Part shown: piece after piece, positions 26,899 through 36,444 of the stretch
Layout of the letters: each line of letters starts with the position of its first letter
Numbering within the stretch: position 1 is the first letter of the stretch
DNA from: Gracilimonas tropica DSM 19535
GTDB lineage: Bacteria; Bacteroidota; Rhodothermia; Balneolales; Balneolaceae
Reading direction: 5' to 3'
Length of the DNA stretch: 64,000 nt
Assembly (NCBI RefSeq): GCF_000375425.1
Contig: NZ_AQXG01000002.1
Span: forward strand, 513,712 to 577,711
Program-made: the position numbers and the translations under genes
Notes under the pieces: generated by a model
Databases searched by the model: none
What the model was told of the DNA's origin: nothing
What the model saw: only the letters and a program-made list of their open reading frames with translations

Positions 26899-27615
26899 TC
26901 AAGTAGGATCTTTGGGATTAAGCGGACGCATGGTGATCTCATTGATCAGGAAATTATCATCCGTTTCAAGCAGAAACTTCACGGTGCTCGAAATATCTGT
27001 GGTTTTCATCATATTCGGGTGATTTTCGATGCCCTCGATCTTATCAAAGAGATCTGTGTTGATAGAACCGGGAAATACACAAGTTACCTTAATACCATCG
27101 TACCTTAGCTCCTTGAAGAGTGCTTCGCTAAATCCGCGAACTGCAAATTTGCTGGCATTATAACCCGAGATGGATGGGTTCCCCAGAAGTCCGGCAATAG
27201 AAGCTATGTTGATAATGTGGCATACATTCTCATTATTTTTCATCAGTGGAACAATGAGCCTGGTTAAATAAAATACTCCATTCAGGTTTACATTGATCAT
27301 ATTATGCCACTCCTCCATCGAAAGATCTTCGACCTTGTCAGAGTACATCACCCCGGCATTATTGATAAGGATATCAGGCTGATGCTTTCTGCTGAAGGTA
27401 TCATCTACCCATTGTTCCAGCTTTTCTGAATTAGTGATATCCATCACAACGGGATGAAAAGAGTCGCCCAATTCGGAGTGCAGTTTTTTGAGTTTATCTT
27501 TGCTGCGGGCTAATCCATAAACTTTGGTTCCGTTTTGCACCAGCATTCTGCTAAACTCAGCCCCAATGCCTTTACTGGCTCCGGTGACAATGGCAATTTT
27601 TGACTCAAGATTCAT
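26899..27615 (-). CDS. Short-chain dehydrogenase/reductase
   Basis: This classical SDR oxidoreductase of 238 residues has the cofactor motif TGASKGIG (residues 10-17), NNAG in the middle, the catalytic Ser region NIASIAG and the YNASK active-site motif. The Arg in GLARSKDK after strand two suggests NADP(H) preference. The substrate is unknown. Start ATG 27615 is 53 bases from the divergent coaX start. The stop nearly touches the DUF4296 lipoprotein gene, implying one transcript. Confidence 0.9.
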   Translation of the reverse strand: MNLESKIAIVTGASKGIGAEFSRMLVQNGTKVYGLARSKDKLKKLHSELGDSFHPVVMDITNSEKLEQWVDDTFSRKHQPDILINNAGVMYSDKVEDLSMEEWHNMINVNLNGVFYLTRLIVPLMKNNENVCHIINIASIAGLLGNPSISGYNASKFAVRGFSEALFKELRYDGIKVTCVFPGSINTDLFDKIEGIENHPNMMKTTDISSTVKFLLETDDNFLINEITMRPLNPKDPT

Positions 27616-27668
27616 TATAAAAATGGTATTTTATTTAATAATTCCGTTCTTAAAAGTACTACAAAAAG

Positions 27669-28421
27669 ATGAGCAAATTCGATTCCGATTCCTTAAAAAA
27701 AATACTGTACCTGGATGTGGGGAACTCTTCCATCAAAGGTGCCTTTCGGCAGGGTTTTGATTGGGAAACTATTCATCCTAAAGGCAGTTTTTCGGCTTCA
27801 GATCTCATTAAATGGATCGGAGATCATCCCCAAAAATTTGAATTAATCGTGTTATCAGGTGTACGAAAGGATGTGCTGGAAGCCGTGCGCATGAATCTCG
27901 AAAATGTTTCCCTTAAAGAGATCACCATACAAGATGTACCCCGCGATTTATTGGATTATGAAACAGTAGATACCCTCGGGATCGATCGGTTTCTTGCTTG
28001 TTATGGCGCAACCGGACAAACTTCAAGCTCAGTAGTGGTAATTGATGCAGGAACTGCCATTACGGTTGATTTCATGGATCAGGATGATGTTTTTCGGGGC
28101 GGAGTCATAGCGCCGGGTTTGCCCTATTTTATGGAGATCTTACCGAAGAAGGCGCCTGCTCTTCCCAATGTTGACATCGCGCTTCCCAAAAACTGGCCCG
28201 GAAAAAGCACAAAGGAGTCTTTGCAATGGGGACAAGCAGGTTTCTACAAAATGGCTCTCGAAAAAATGATGGAGATGTATGAAATGAAATTTGGACCGTT
28301 TGATTTGTTCATCACCGGTGGAAATGGGAGCCTGATCGATACTATAGTGGAAAAGGAATCCCGGTTACGTCCTTACCTGGTTTTTGAGGGAATGGAGCGT
28401 TTAGTAAATCGTAAAAATTGA
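27669..28421 (+). CDS. coaX: Type III pantothenate kinase
   Basis: CoaX phosphorylates pantothenate, the first step of coenzyme A synthesis, and unlike type I CoaA is not feedback-inhibited by CoA. The 250-residue ASKHA-fold protein has the phosphate 1 motif LYLDVGNSSIKGAF, the DTLGIDRFLACYGA motif, phosphate 2 VVIDAGTAITVDFM, and the GGVIAPGL loop, then a C-terminal FITGGNGSLI adenosine motif. The length is typical. It is monocistronic, between a divergent SDR gene and a convergent uridine kinase. Confidence 0.95.
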   Translation: MSKFDSDSLKKILYLDVGNSSIKGAFRQGFDWETIHPKGSFSASDLIKWIGDHPQKFELIVLSGVRKDVLEAVRMNLENVSLKEITIQDVPRDLLDYETVDTLGIDRFLACYGATGQTSSSVVVIDAGTAITVDFMDQDDVFRGGVIAPGLPYFMEILPKKAPALPNVDIALPKNWPGKSTKESLQWGQAGFYKMALEKMMEMYEMKFGPFDLFITGGNGSLIDTIVEKESRLRPYLVFEGMERLVNRKN

Positions 28422-28451
28422 ACCAAGATTACTAATCTAAACTCTATTTGA

Positions 28452-29075
28452 TTATTTATTCATTTGGCTACGAATAAGTGCGTACACCATTTCCAGGGCA
28501 ACTTTATTTTTGCCGCCCCGGGGAATGATTACATCTGCATATCGTTTGTTAGGCTCCACAAATTCGAGGTGCATCGGGCGCACAAATTTCTGATACTGAT
28601 TCAGCACACTTTCCACCGAACGTCCCCGCTCTTCAATGTCTCTTTGCAGTCTTCTTAGCAGTCGTACATCATCATCGGTATCCACATAGATCTTTACATC
28701 CATCAGGGCTCTTAGTTCAGGTTCACTGAAAATGAGGATCCCATCTATTAAGATCACTTTGGATGGAGTTGCCGTAATGGTTTCTTCCTTTCTGGTATGC
28801 TTCTCAAAATCATAAACCGGAACTTCTACCGGATAGCCTTCCATCAATGCCTTGATATGGCGGATCATGAGTTCTGTTTCAAGGGAAGCGGGGTGGTCAA
28901 AATTCTGTTTGGTGCGCTCCTCAAAAGGCAGATGATCCAGTTCACGATAATACGAATCGTGCTCTATTCTGAGGATATTATCTGCCGCAAATTCATCACA
29001 AATATAATTTACAACGGTTGTTTTGCCGGAGCCGCTTCCTCCGGCTACGCCAATGATCAAAGGATTTTCTGACAT
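28452..29075 (-). CDS. udk: Uridine kinase
   Basis: Udk phosphorylates uridine and cytidine in pyrimidine salvage. The 207-residue protein has the Walker A GGSGSGKTTV (about residues 11-20), the DSYYRELDHLPFEER nucleoside-binding segment, FDHPASLE, the YDFEKHTR motif, VILIDGILIF, and the RRLQRDIEERGRS lid region. Length and motifs match the family. It begins six bases after the stop of the upstream amidase gene, so they probably share a transcript. Confidence 0.95.
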   Translation of the reverse strand: MSENPLIIGVAGGSGSGKTTVVNYICDEFAADNILRIEHDSYYRELDHLPFEERTKQNFDHPASLETELMIRHIKALMEGYPVEVPVYDFEKHTRKEETITATPSKVILIDGILIFSEPELRALMDVKIYVDTDDDVRLLRRLQRDIEERGRSVESVLNQYQKFVRPMHLEFVEPNKRYADVIIPRGGKNKVALEMVYALIRSQMNK

Positions 29076-29081
29076 GTATAA

Positions 29082-30329
29082 TTAGTTTGAAGAGACGTTG
29101 TATGCCTGTTTTTTCTCGTATTCTACTTTATAATCCCGAATGGCACGGAATAGTGCTGAGGCCATAATACTTTGTCCGTAGTCGCTGCTGAGGAATCGTT
29201 GTTCAGCCGGATTCGTAATGAAACCAAGTTCAACCAAAACAGCCGGCATAGACGCTTCAAAAAGCACCTGGAACCCCGCCTGCTTTACTCCTCTTGACTT
29301 ACGCTGAGCACGATTTTTAAACTGATCTTCGATCATGTATGCGATCTTTTCACTGGTAGAAATATATCCGCTGTGCGCCAATTCATAGACTAAGAGATCT
29401 TCTTCGGTGAGGTCGCGATCCACTTCATTCCTAAATACGCTATTCTCCCGCTTCATGACCTCAAAAGATGCATCACTTTTATGAAGTCCCAAAAAATATA
29501 CCTCTGCTCCTCTGACATATTGGTTATGAAAAGAATTGCAATGAATGGAAACATACAGATCTCCTTCAGCCAAATTTGCAAAATGCCCTAATTCAGCCAA
29601 CCCTAAATAGGAGTCATCTGTGCGGGTGTAAACCACTTCTACTTCCGGAAGGTGCTCTTCGATGTAAGCCCCCAGCTTTAAGCCTACTGCCAGCGTAATA
29701 TCTTTTTCTTTTACCCCTTTATGGCCAATAGAACCGGGATCTTCTCCACCATGTCCCGGATCAATCACAATTTTGTCAAAACGAAGTTTATCCTTTACTG
29801 TCTCATATAATTCTTGTCCGGGTATTGAATCCGGGGGGCCTACTGAGAGGGCATCTTCAGAAACGATCTCCTCATACCAGTTCTTGGCCAGAAATTGTTG
29901 AGAGTAACGTTCCAATTCAAGCTGACTTGAATTCGACAAATTCACCAGGATATCTTTTCCGTTTTGATCGAGATAGGCATTCGATTTTAGGTAAGTGTTT
30001 TCATCCAGGTAGATATCAATCCCATAACCATAGGCCAGTTTGTACAGGCGAACTTCGTTTAAGATCTCACTCTTTTCGGGCAAAGTGATATCAGTAGTAT
30101 CGATCTGCTCATCATAAAGCGTCATTTGAATGAGATCCGGTGCAGGCTGTATGATATCAAAAGAATCTACAGGGGCCGTTAGATGATAACGAACTACAAA
30201 TCCGTTGCCATCGCTACGGGCTGTATTCGACACTCTTTGCAAATGGGTGTTTTGTGCAAAACCGGATGCAAATGAGCATGAGAAAAAGATCAGCACCGAA
30301 AGCACTCGAAATAGAAATGAAGTGCGCAT
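29082..30329 (-). CDS. Secreted N-acetylmuramoyl-L-alanine amidase (Amidase_3)
   Basis: The enzyme cleaves the amide bond between MurNAc and the stem peptide, typically during daughter-cell separation. The 415-residue product has a signal peptide ending near residue 25 (SCSFASGFAQ), an N-terminal beta-rich domain of about 150 residues similar to AMIN-type targeting domains, and a C-terminal zinc amidase domain: VIDPGHGGEDPGS with the first His ligand, an acidic ligand after EVEVVYTR, SIHCNSFHN with the second His, and the terminal VELGFITNPAEQ with the catalytic Glu. It likely serves the division machinery encoded nearby, but is not part of that operon. Confidence 0.93.
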   Translation of the reverse strand: MRTSFLFRVLSVLIFFSCSFASGFAQNTHLQRVSNTARSDGNGFVVRYHLTAPVDSFDIIQPAPDLIQMTLYDEQIDTTDITLPEKSEILNEVRLYKLAYGYGIDIYLDENTYLKSNAYLDQNGKDILVNLSNSSQLELERYSQQFLAKNWYEEIVSEDALSVGPPDSIPGQELYETVKDKLRFDKIVIDPGHGGEDPGSIGHKGVKEKDITLAVGLKLGAYIEEHLPEVEVVYTRTDDSYLGLAELGHFANLAEGDLYVSIHCNSFHNQYVRGAEVYFLGLHKSDASFEVMKRENSVFRNEVDRDLTEEDLLVYELAHSGYISTSEKIAYMIEDQFKNRAQRKSRGVKQAGFQVLFEASMPAVLVELGFITNPAEQRFLSSDYGQSIMASALFRAIRDYKVEYEKKQAYNVSSN

Positions 30330-30532
30330 TTTTACGCCGTAATTCTTTATATGAACGTTATAACCTTAGCAGATGATACCCTAAATGTAAGATATTCTAT
30401 TAACCATTGAAAGAGTTCCAAAAAAAGGATAAAGTACATTATACATGTTTTGAAATGACTTCTGTTGCTGTGAATTTAGTATCTTGTTTCAAAACGTAAG
30501 TATGGGTTTTTGTTAACAATTAGGATATTTTG

Positions 30533-33500
30533 ATGAGCAACGAGTTTTCCAGGGAAGATATTTTAGCACAACTCCGGCAAGAAACCATAAAGAAATTCAG
30601 GGATTCCCTGCTCAAAACCCTTTCTGATGAAGTCGCACTGCTTCGTCCCCTTCTCGTTGCCGCCAGTGAAAAGATCGTTTCTGGCCAAACAGATGAAGCA
30701 TTGGGGGATTTGCTTGATGGTTTAAAGAAACAACTACATTTACCTGCTGAAGAAACCGCTCCTGATAAAGAAAAGACAAACGAAACACCGGTTCCGTGGA
30801 TCGGGCAAATTCATACTCTTACTGGTGAGCTTGAAGAGGTCATTATCCTTCCTCAGGAAGAATCCCGCTTTTTTCCATTGCCTTCCGATTCTCCTTTTAT
30901 CAAAACCGGTAAGCTCGGTAAGCGCCTTTTAAAAGAACTCCAAAAAGCAGGAAAGGCTGTTCAGGCTGTTTTCATAACAGATAAAAAGACCGAACCGGTT
31001 TGGATGCACACGATTCCTTTGAGGAATCTTTCGGCTTTTCATTTGATGGATGTATCGAACACTTTAAAAGCATGGAATAATGAGATCCATAAAATACATG
31101 CTGAAGTGCTTTTAGAAACCGATGCATGGACCCTGCATTCCAGTGGATTGATCCAATCTTCCCTGAACAAAAATGAGCAACCTGATTCAGAGGATTCGGA
31201 TCAGCAACAATCAATAGCGGTTAATTATGACTCTATTCCTGATCAGGATGATATGGAATCCTTTTTTCAGGAGGTGATCAAACGACTTGATTCCCTTGAA
31301 AAAACGTATGGCAAGCTAATTAAAGAACAAACGGAATCGATCAAAGAGCATATTTTCCATGCCATATCGATCACAGGAACCATTGAACGATCCGTTGCCG
31401 ATTATAGCAAGAATGCGGTTGCCCTAAAGGAGGAAAATGTAAAAGGCCAGATTCAACAAAACCGGGATCAATGGAATGAGATTTTGCGAGCACTGCTCAA
31501 CCGATGTCAGCTTTCCACTGATTTCATCGGACTTTACACGCAGTCCAAAGAACGGATAGAAGGTTTTAACCGATCGTTAGAGGAGTTTTTCTCTGATCAT
31601 TTTGAGTCTCCTTCTAAGGCCCTTTTGGAACTATTGAATGAAGCACAAGAGATCTTCGAAGATCAGGAAGGCCGATCAATGAAAGAGATTCAGGCGCTCA
31701 GTGAGAAGCATTTATCGAAGATGGATGAGCACCTGACCAAGAAACTCATTGAGCCGGCCAATGACTTAATACAGGATGCGGCACTGGGTTCCAAACTTGA
31801 ACGTTTTACTTCGGCCATCCCCGAGTGGACAAAGAATCAGCGGAAGCAAGCAATTTTGGTGGAGTCACTTGATCTGACTGTGTTGCCGCCCAGGTTTCAG
31901 CTTGAAAATGTAGAATGGCAATCGCTTGTTCAGCGCGTTCTCAATAATCAAATTGCAAAAGAGTTTGTCCCCAAGCAGGTTAAACCGGAAGCATTCTTAT
32001 CTGAGATCACTTCTGAAATACAAGAGATTGCCCAAATCGTTCTTACGAATATTGAAATTGCCGATGAGGTAAAAAAATCAGATGAGGAAGATCCTCTCCA
32101 GGTAGCAAAAGAGGGTTTGGAACGAGCCCGCACCAAACTGGAAGAAGTGATCAAAAAGATCGACTCAAAAAAAACAGAATTAAGTGCGAAACTTACGGAA
32201 AAGAAAAACATAGCTTTTTCGAAGCTGGCCATGCTGTTGGAGAAACAGAACGTGAATGAGCTCCGGTTGGCCGGTGCACAATACATGGCCAAGGAAACAG
32301 CTGTTGACTGGAAAATCAGATTACAGGTGCAGTGGGCCAGATTTACCGAGAAAACAGAGCTTTTTGCCCGATTCATTTGGAAGAAAGTTAAGGCCTATTA
32401 CAAGATCATATCCAAATTTCTGGGTTTTGCAGAAAAAGAAAAATTAGAGGGTGACACTACCGATCTGGCTACTTTTCTTTCCGAAACCGACGAACAGATC
32501 GCCAGCCTTCCTTTTATCTATCGGCGACTATTTGATTTTCATAAAGAAGTGGAAGACCGATTCTATATTCGCAAGCCGGAGCAATTTGACCGGTTGAAGA
32601 AAGGGTATGAAATGTGGCAAAATAATTTCCCGTCCTCTTTTTCCATTGTAGGTGAAAAAGGCAGCGGTAAAAGCCTTTTTATCCGGATGCTTAAGGAGGA
32701 GATCCTTACCCGGCATGATGTGATTGAGATCAATTTCCAAGGCACATTCTGGAAACCTGAAGAAATCGTTAAGCTGATCGCCAAAGGGCTTAAGATCGAG
32801 GGAGCAGAAACGTTTGAGGACCTTACAGAAGCCATTCGGAGAAAGAAAAAACGGGTCATTGTGATCCTCGAAAATGTTCAAAACTGTTTTGTTCGGAATA
32901 TCTCCGGTTTTGATGCTCTCGAGCAACTGTTGCTGCTGATCTCCGAAACCAATAAGGAAATTCTTTGGGTGGCAAGCAGTACCCGCTACGGTTGGCTCTA
33001 TTTAGATAAGGTGCTGAATGTGGTCGATTACTTTACGCATGCTGTTGAAACCGACAACCTTACCGCTCAACAAATCGAAGAACTTATTTTAAGGCGACAC
33101 CGGGCAAGCGGATACCAGTTAAAATTCTTGCCGGATGAAACAACCAAAAACAGCAGAAGCTATAAAAAACACCTGGATGATGAGGAAAAGTCCCAGGAAT
33201 ACCTGAAGAACCGTTACTTCGAGAAGCTGGCAAAACTGGCAGAAGGCAATTCTTCCGTAGCCATGATCTATTGGATACGATCCATCAAAGAACATGATGA
33301 GACTCATTTTTGTATCAATCCTTTTGAATTTGGTGCTCTCAATAGAATTCAGGAATTAGACAGTGAAGAACTCTTTGCCCTTGCCGCATTTATGCTTCAT
33401 GATTTTTTAACGGCCGAAGAACTATCGATGACCGTACATCAGTCTTTACGGGAAAGTCAACTGACGGCATCGCGGCTCAGCTCGCAATCCATTTTAGTGG

Positions 33501-33583
33501 AAGCCCCTCACGGCTTTTCCATCAATCAGCTTATTTATCGCCAAATTGCCCGGACCTTGAAAGAAGCAAACTATATACATTGA
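30533..33583 (+). CDS. Large P-loop ATPase of unknown function, coupled to an MscS-type channel
   Basis: I do not recognise a named family for this 1,016-residue protein. The first 680 residues are acidic, mostly helical with coiled-coil-like stretches (for example around AKEGLERARTKLEEVIKK) and no signal peptide or clear membrane helix. A P-loop NTPase domain follows: Walker A GEKGSGKS at about 707-714, a Walker B-like KRVIVILENVQ near 773-783 with E rather than DE/DD, then IEELILRRHRASGY and a helical C-terminal domain, in the style of AAA+/STAND ATPases. ATG 30533 is preferred to TTG 30530. Its stop lies five bases before the MscS start, so the two are co-translated. A regulator or sensor for the channel is a reasonable inference, not shown. 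Confidence 0.75.
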   Translation: MSNEFSREDILAQLRQETIKKFRDSLLKTLSDEVALLRPLLVAASEKIVSGQTDEALGDLLDGLKKQLHLPAEETAPDKEKTNETPVPWIGQIHTLTGELEEVIILPQEESRFFPLPSDSPFIKTGKLGKRLLKELQKAGKAVQAVFITDKKTEPVWMHTIPLRNLSAFHLMDVSNTLKAWNNEIHKIHAEVLLETDAWTLHSSGLIQSSLNKNEQPDSEDSDQQQSIAVNYDSIPDQDDMESFFQEVIKRLDSLEKTYGKLIKEQTESIKEHIFHAISITGTIERSVADYSKNAVALKEENVKGQIQQNRDQWNEILRALLNRCQLSTDFIGLYTQSKERIEGFNRSLEEFFSDHFESPSKALLELLNEAQEIFEDQEGRSMKEIQALSEKHLSKMDEHLTKKLIEPANDLIQDAALGSKLERFTSAIPEWTKNQRKQAILVESLDLTVLPPRFQLENVEWQSLVQRVLNNQIAKEFVPKQVKPEAFLSEITSEIQEIAQIVLTNIEIADEVKKSDEEDPLQVAKEGLERARTKLEEVIKKIDSKKTELSAKLTEKKNIAFSKLAMLLEKQNVNELRLAGAQYMAKETAVDWKIRLQVQWARFTEKTELFARFIWKKVKAYYKIISKFLGFAEKEKLEGDTTDLATFLSETDEQIASLPFIYRRLFDFHKEVEDRFYIRKPEQFDRLKKGYEMWQNNFPSSFSIVGEKGSGKSLFIRMLKEEILTRHDVIEINFQGTFWKPEEIVKLIAKGLKIEGAETFEDLTEAIRRKKKRVIVILENVQNCFVRNISGFDALEQLLLLISETNKEILWVASSTRYGWLYLDKVLNVVDYFTHAVETDNLTAQQIEELILRRHRASGYQLKFLPDETTKNSRSYKKHLDDEEKSQEYLKNRYFEKLAKLAEGNSSVAMIYWIRSIKEHDETHFCINPFEFGALNRIQELDSEELFALAAFMLHDFLTAEELSMTVHQSLRESQLTASRLSSQSILVEAPHGFSINQLIYRQIARTLKEANYIH

Positions 33584-33588
33584 TCCTC

Positions 33589-34659
33589 ATGAATTTTTTA
33601 AAACAATTACTCTGCTCTGTGTTTCTTTTGGCGGTATTCGCCGGACATTCGATTCCGGCTACAGCTTTCCAGGATGCCGTTCCGGATACCGTTACTACTC
33701 CGCAGGACTCTTCCCTTACTCAACGTGTCGACTCACTTTTAAACGACCGCCTTGCCCGGTTTGATTCTCTTTCTTCACGATTGGAAGAACGCTTTTTTGG
33801 TAAGTCAACGGCCGACGAGGACACTTCTTCATCGCTTGAGGGTAATACTGAAGAAGCCCTGGCTCAGCTTGAGCAAGTAATTTCATGGCCGAAGGTCATT
33901 ACCATCATTTTCTTTTTTATTCTCACCTATTATTTCACGGTTTTTGTTGGAAAGTTGCTTGACAACTTTTCCGAGAGGGTTTCAAAGTACCGGCTTAGAA
34001 TTAAAAGAATGGTTCCCATCGTTCGGGTGATAACCTGGACACTAGCTATTTATATTGCTATTGCAGGAATCATTCACCCCCCCTACGCCACAGTTATCAC
34101 AGTATTGGCATCGGTTGGTATTGCCGTAGGTCTTGCCGCTCAGGATGTACTCAAGAATTTGTTTGGCGGAATTATGCTTATTTTGGATCGGCCATTTCAG
34201 GTGGGCGATAAGATCCAGTTTGCAGATCATTATGGCGAAGTTCAGCAGATCGGCCTTCGTTCCAGTCGTATTGTTACGCCTGGAGACTCCGTGGTTACCA
34301 TTCCCAATGGAGAATTGATCCGAACTGCCGTTTCCAACGCCAATTCCGGAGCACTTGACTGTTTAGTGATCACCAATATTTACCTGCCCGCCAACTGCCC
34401 CATCGAGGCCGTGAAAGAGATCGCTTACAAGGCGGTGGTCTCCTCTCGGTTTGTGTACTTGAAAAAACCGATCAGTATTATGACGGAAAATGAGATGCAT
34501 GAGCGTCGGTTCATTCTAAAACTAAAAGTAAAGGCCTATGTGCTGGATATACGATATGAATTTCCATTTCAGAGTGACGTTACGGAACTGATACTGACTG
34601 AACTCACAAAGCAAGGATATATACGGGATGAGTTTCCTCTCAAAGAACTAAATGATTAA
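33589..34659 (+). CDS. MscS-family mechanosensitive ion channel with signal peptide
   Basis: The 356-residue product has a Sec signal peptide (about 1-25), an extracytoplasmic Asp/Ser-rich stretch with coiled-coil tendency, then three membrane helices. The pore-lining TM3 reads ASVGIAVGLAAQDVLKN, followed by the MscS beta domain PFQVGDKIQF and VVTIPNGELI, and the alpha/beta cytoplasmic cage. MscS channels open under membrane tension and release solutes. The N-terminal secretion signal and extension are additions to the E. coli MscS plan. It is encoded immediately after the large ATPase (ATG 33589; a TTG nine bases earlier would overlap it), implying a joint function. Confidence 0.9.
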   Translation: MNFLKQLLCSVFLLAVFAGHSIPATAFQDAVPDTVTTPQDSSLTQRVDSLLNDRLARFDSLSSRLEERFFGKSTADEDTSSSLEGNTEEALAQLEQVISWPKVITIIFFFILTYYFTVFVGKLLDNFSERVSKYRLRIKRMVPIVRVITWTLAIYIAIAGIIHPPYATVITVLASVGIAVGLAAQDVLKNLFGGIMLILDRPFQVGDKIQFADHYGEVQQIGLRSSRIVTPGDSVVTIPNGELIRTAVSNANSGALDCLVITNIYLPANCPIEAVKEIAYKAVVSSRFVYLKKPISIMTENEMHERRFILKLKVKAYVLDIRYEFPFQSDVTELILTELTKQGYIRDEFPLKELND

Positions 34660-34680
34660 AACAAAATCACATACAATATC

Positions 34681-36309
34681 ATGAAAACACTACATTTATT
34701 AGCTCCACTCATCATCCTTTTTGTATGCTCTGCCTGTAGCAGCAAAGAGCAGCCTGCCATGAACATTGACGATCGACTGGATCAGTACACCCCCTTTACG
34801 TTAACCGCTGATCTGTCTGAACTAACTGATAATCAAAAGAAGATGATCCCTTTGTTGATCGGCGCAGCACAAGAGATGGAATCTGTATTCTGGAAGCAGG
34901 CTTACGGAGACAAAGAGGAACTCATGGCAAAACTATCTGAAAAAGAACAACGATTTGCTCAGATAAACTATGGTCCGTGGGACCGCCTGAATGGCAACGA
35001 GCCTTTTGTTGCAGGCGTAGGACCAAAACCTGCAGGTGCCAACTTTTATCCCGACGATATGACCAATAAGGAGTTCGAAGCATGGGATTCTGAAGCAAAA
35101 GATGACCTTTATACCGTTGTACGCCGCAACGAAAATGGGGATCTTACCGCCATTCCCTACCATGAAGCGTTTGCTGAAGAGCATGAGAATGCAGCAAGAT
35201 TACTCAATGAAGCCGCTGAACTTGCCGAAGATCCGGGCTTCAAAGAATATTTACAGCTGCGGGCCGAAGCACTGCTCACTGATGACTATCAGGAAAGTGA
35301 TTTTGCATGGATGGATATGAAAAACAACGTACTTGAGATCGTTATAGGACCTATTGAAACCTATGAAGACCAGCTATTTGGATACAAAGCAGCTCACGAA
35401 ACTTTTGTACTGTTGAAAGACAAGCAATGGAGCGAACGGCTTTCTAAATATGCTGCTGTACTGCCTGAACTGCAACGCGGACTGCCTGTTCCGGAAGAAT
35501 ACAAAACGGAAACTCCGGGTACCGATTCCGACTTAGGTGCTTACGATGTGATCTATACGTCCGGTGATGCCAATGCCGGTTCAAAAACCATTGCCATAAA
35601 CTTACCTAATGACGAAGAAGTGCAGCTTGAAAAAGGCACACGCCGTTTGCAGCTTAAAAACGCGATGCGTGCCAAGTACGATAAGATCCTGATCCCTATT
35701 TCTGAAGTGCTCATTGCGCAGGACCAGCGCCAGTACATCAGCTTTGATGCCTTCTTCGGAAATACCATGTTCCATGAGGTAGCTCACGGCTTGGGTATCA
35801 AAAATACTATTTCCGGAAATGGAACGGTTAGGGAAGCACCGAAGAATCATGCTTCGGCTTTGGAAGAAGGAAAAGCGGATGTTCTTGGCCTCTACATGGT
35901 GAATGCATTGCGTGAGAAAGGAATGATCAATGAAGGCAGTTCGGAAGAAGACTATGTAACCTTCCTCGCCAGCATCTTTCGTTCCATCCGGTTTGGGTCC
36001 GCCAGCGCTCACGGGCGAGCCAACCTGATCCGATTCAACTATTTCCAGGAATTTGGAGCTTTCAGTTATGATGAAACCACCGGTACTTACCGCATCAACT
36101 TTGATAAAGTGGATGAAGCGGTAGCTTCTCTTTCTGAAAAGATCCTCACCCTTCAGGGCAACGGAGATTATGAAGCCGTCGATGCTTTTGTACAAAAATA
36201 TGCTGTGGAATCTGAGCAGCTTAAGTCTTCTTTAGCCAAGCTCTCAGAACAAAATATCCCGGTCGATATCACTTTTGAGCAAGGTGTTGGTGTTCTTGGC
36301 TTGAATTAA
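34681..36309 (+). CDS. M49-like (dipeptidyl-peptidase III-type) zinc peptidase lipoprotein
   Basis: The 542-residue product carries a lipoprotein signal (LIILFVCSAC, Cys near residue 19), so it is an envelope-anchored enzyme. It aligns by pattern with bacterial relatives of dipeptidyl-peptidase III: an N-terminal helical domain with FAQINYGPWDRLNGNEPF and GPKPAGANFYP, and a zinc site with HEVAHGLG (His365, Glu366, His369) and EEGKADVLG (Glu395/396). Classical DPP III has HExxGH with one extra residue; here the spacing is the ordinary HExxH. It probably hydrolyses peptides in the periplasm. It sits 21 bases after mscS and is closed by a strong terminator. Confidence 0.85.
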   Translation: MKTLHLLAPLIILFVCSACSSKEQPAMNIDDRLDQYTPFTLTADLSELTDNQKKMIPLLIGAAQEMESVFWKQAYGDKEELMAKLSEKEQRFAQINYGPWDRLNGNEPFVAGVGPKPAGANFYPDDMTNKEFEAWDSEAKDDLYTVVRRNENGDLTAIPYHEAFAEEHENAARLLNEAAELAEDPGFKEYLQLRAEALLTDDYQESDFAWMDMKNNVLEIVIGPIETYEDQLFGYKAAHETFVLLKDKQWSERLSKYAAVLPELQRGLPVPEEYKTETPGTDSDLGAYDVIYTSGDANAGSKTIAINLPNDEEVQLEKGTRRLQLKNAMRAKYDKILIPISEVLIAQDQRQYISFDAFFGNTMFHEVAHGLGIKNTISGNGTVREAPKNHASALEEGKADVLGLYMVNALREKGMINEGSSEEDYVTFLASIFRSIRFGSASAHGRANLIRFNYFQEFGAFSYDETTGTYRINFDKVDEAVASLSEKILTLQGNGDYEAVDAFVQKYAVESEQLKSSLAKLSEQNIPVDITFEQGVGVLGLN

Positions 36310-36330
36310 TTCACATCTGTTTCATTTCCA

Positions 36331-36368
36331 AAAAAAGCGTCCCTTTTCCGGGGGACGCTTTTTTTATT
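36331..36368. terminator. Bidirectional intrinsic terminator
   Basis: An A-rich tract (36330-36335), stem AGCGTCCC (36336-36343) with GGGACGCT (36352-36359), and a T tract to 36366 make a hairpin that works on both strands. It separates the M49-like peptidase gene from the convergent giant gene. Confidence 0.9.
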
Positions 36369-36444
36369 CATCCTATTGATAAGAACGAGCCTTCTTCACA
36401 AAGCCTTTCGATTCTTAGTTTTGCAGATCCTGCTCCAATGGCTG

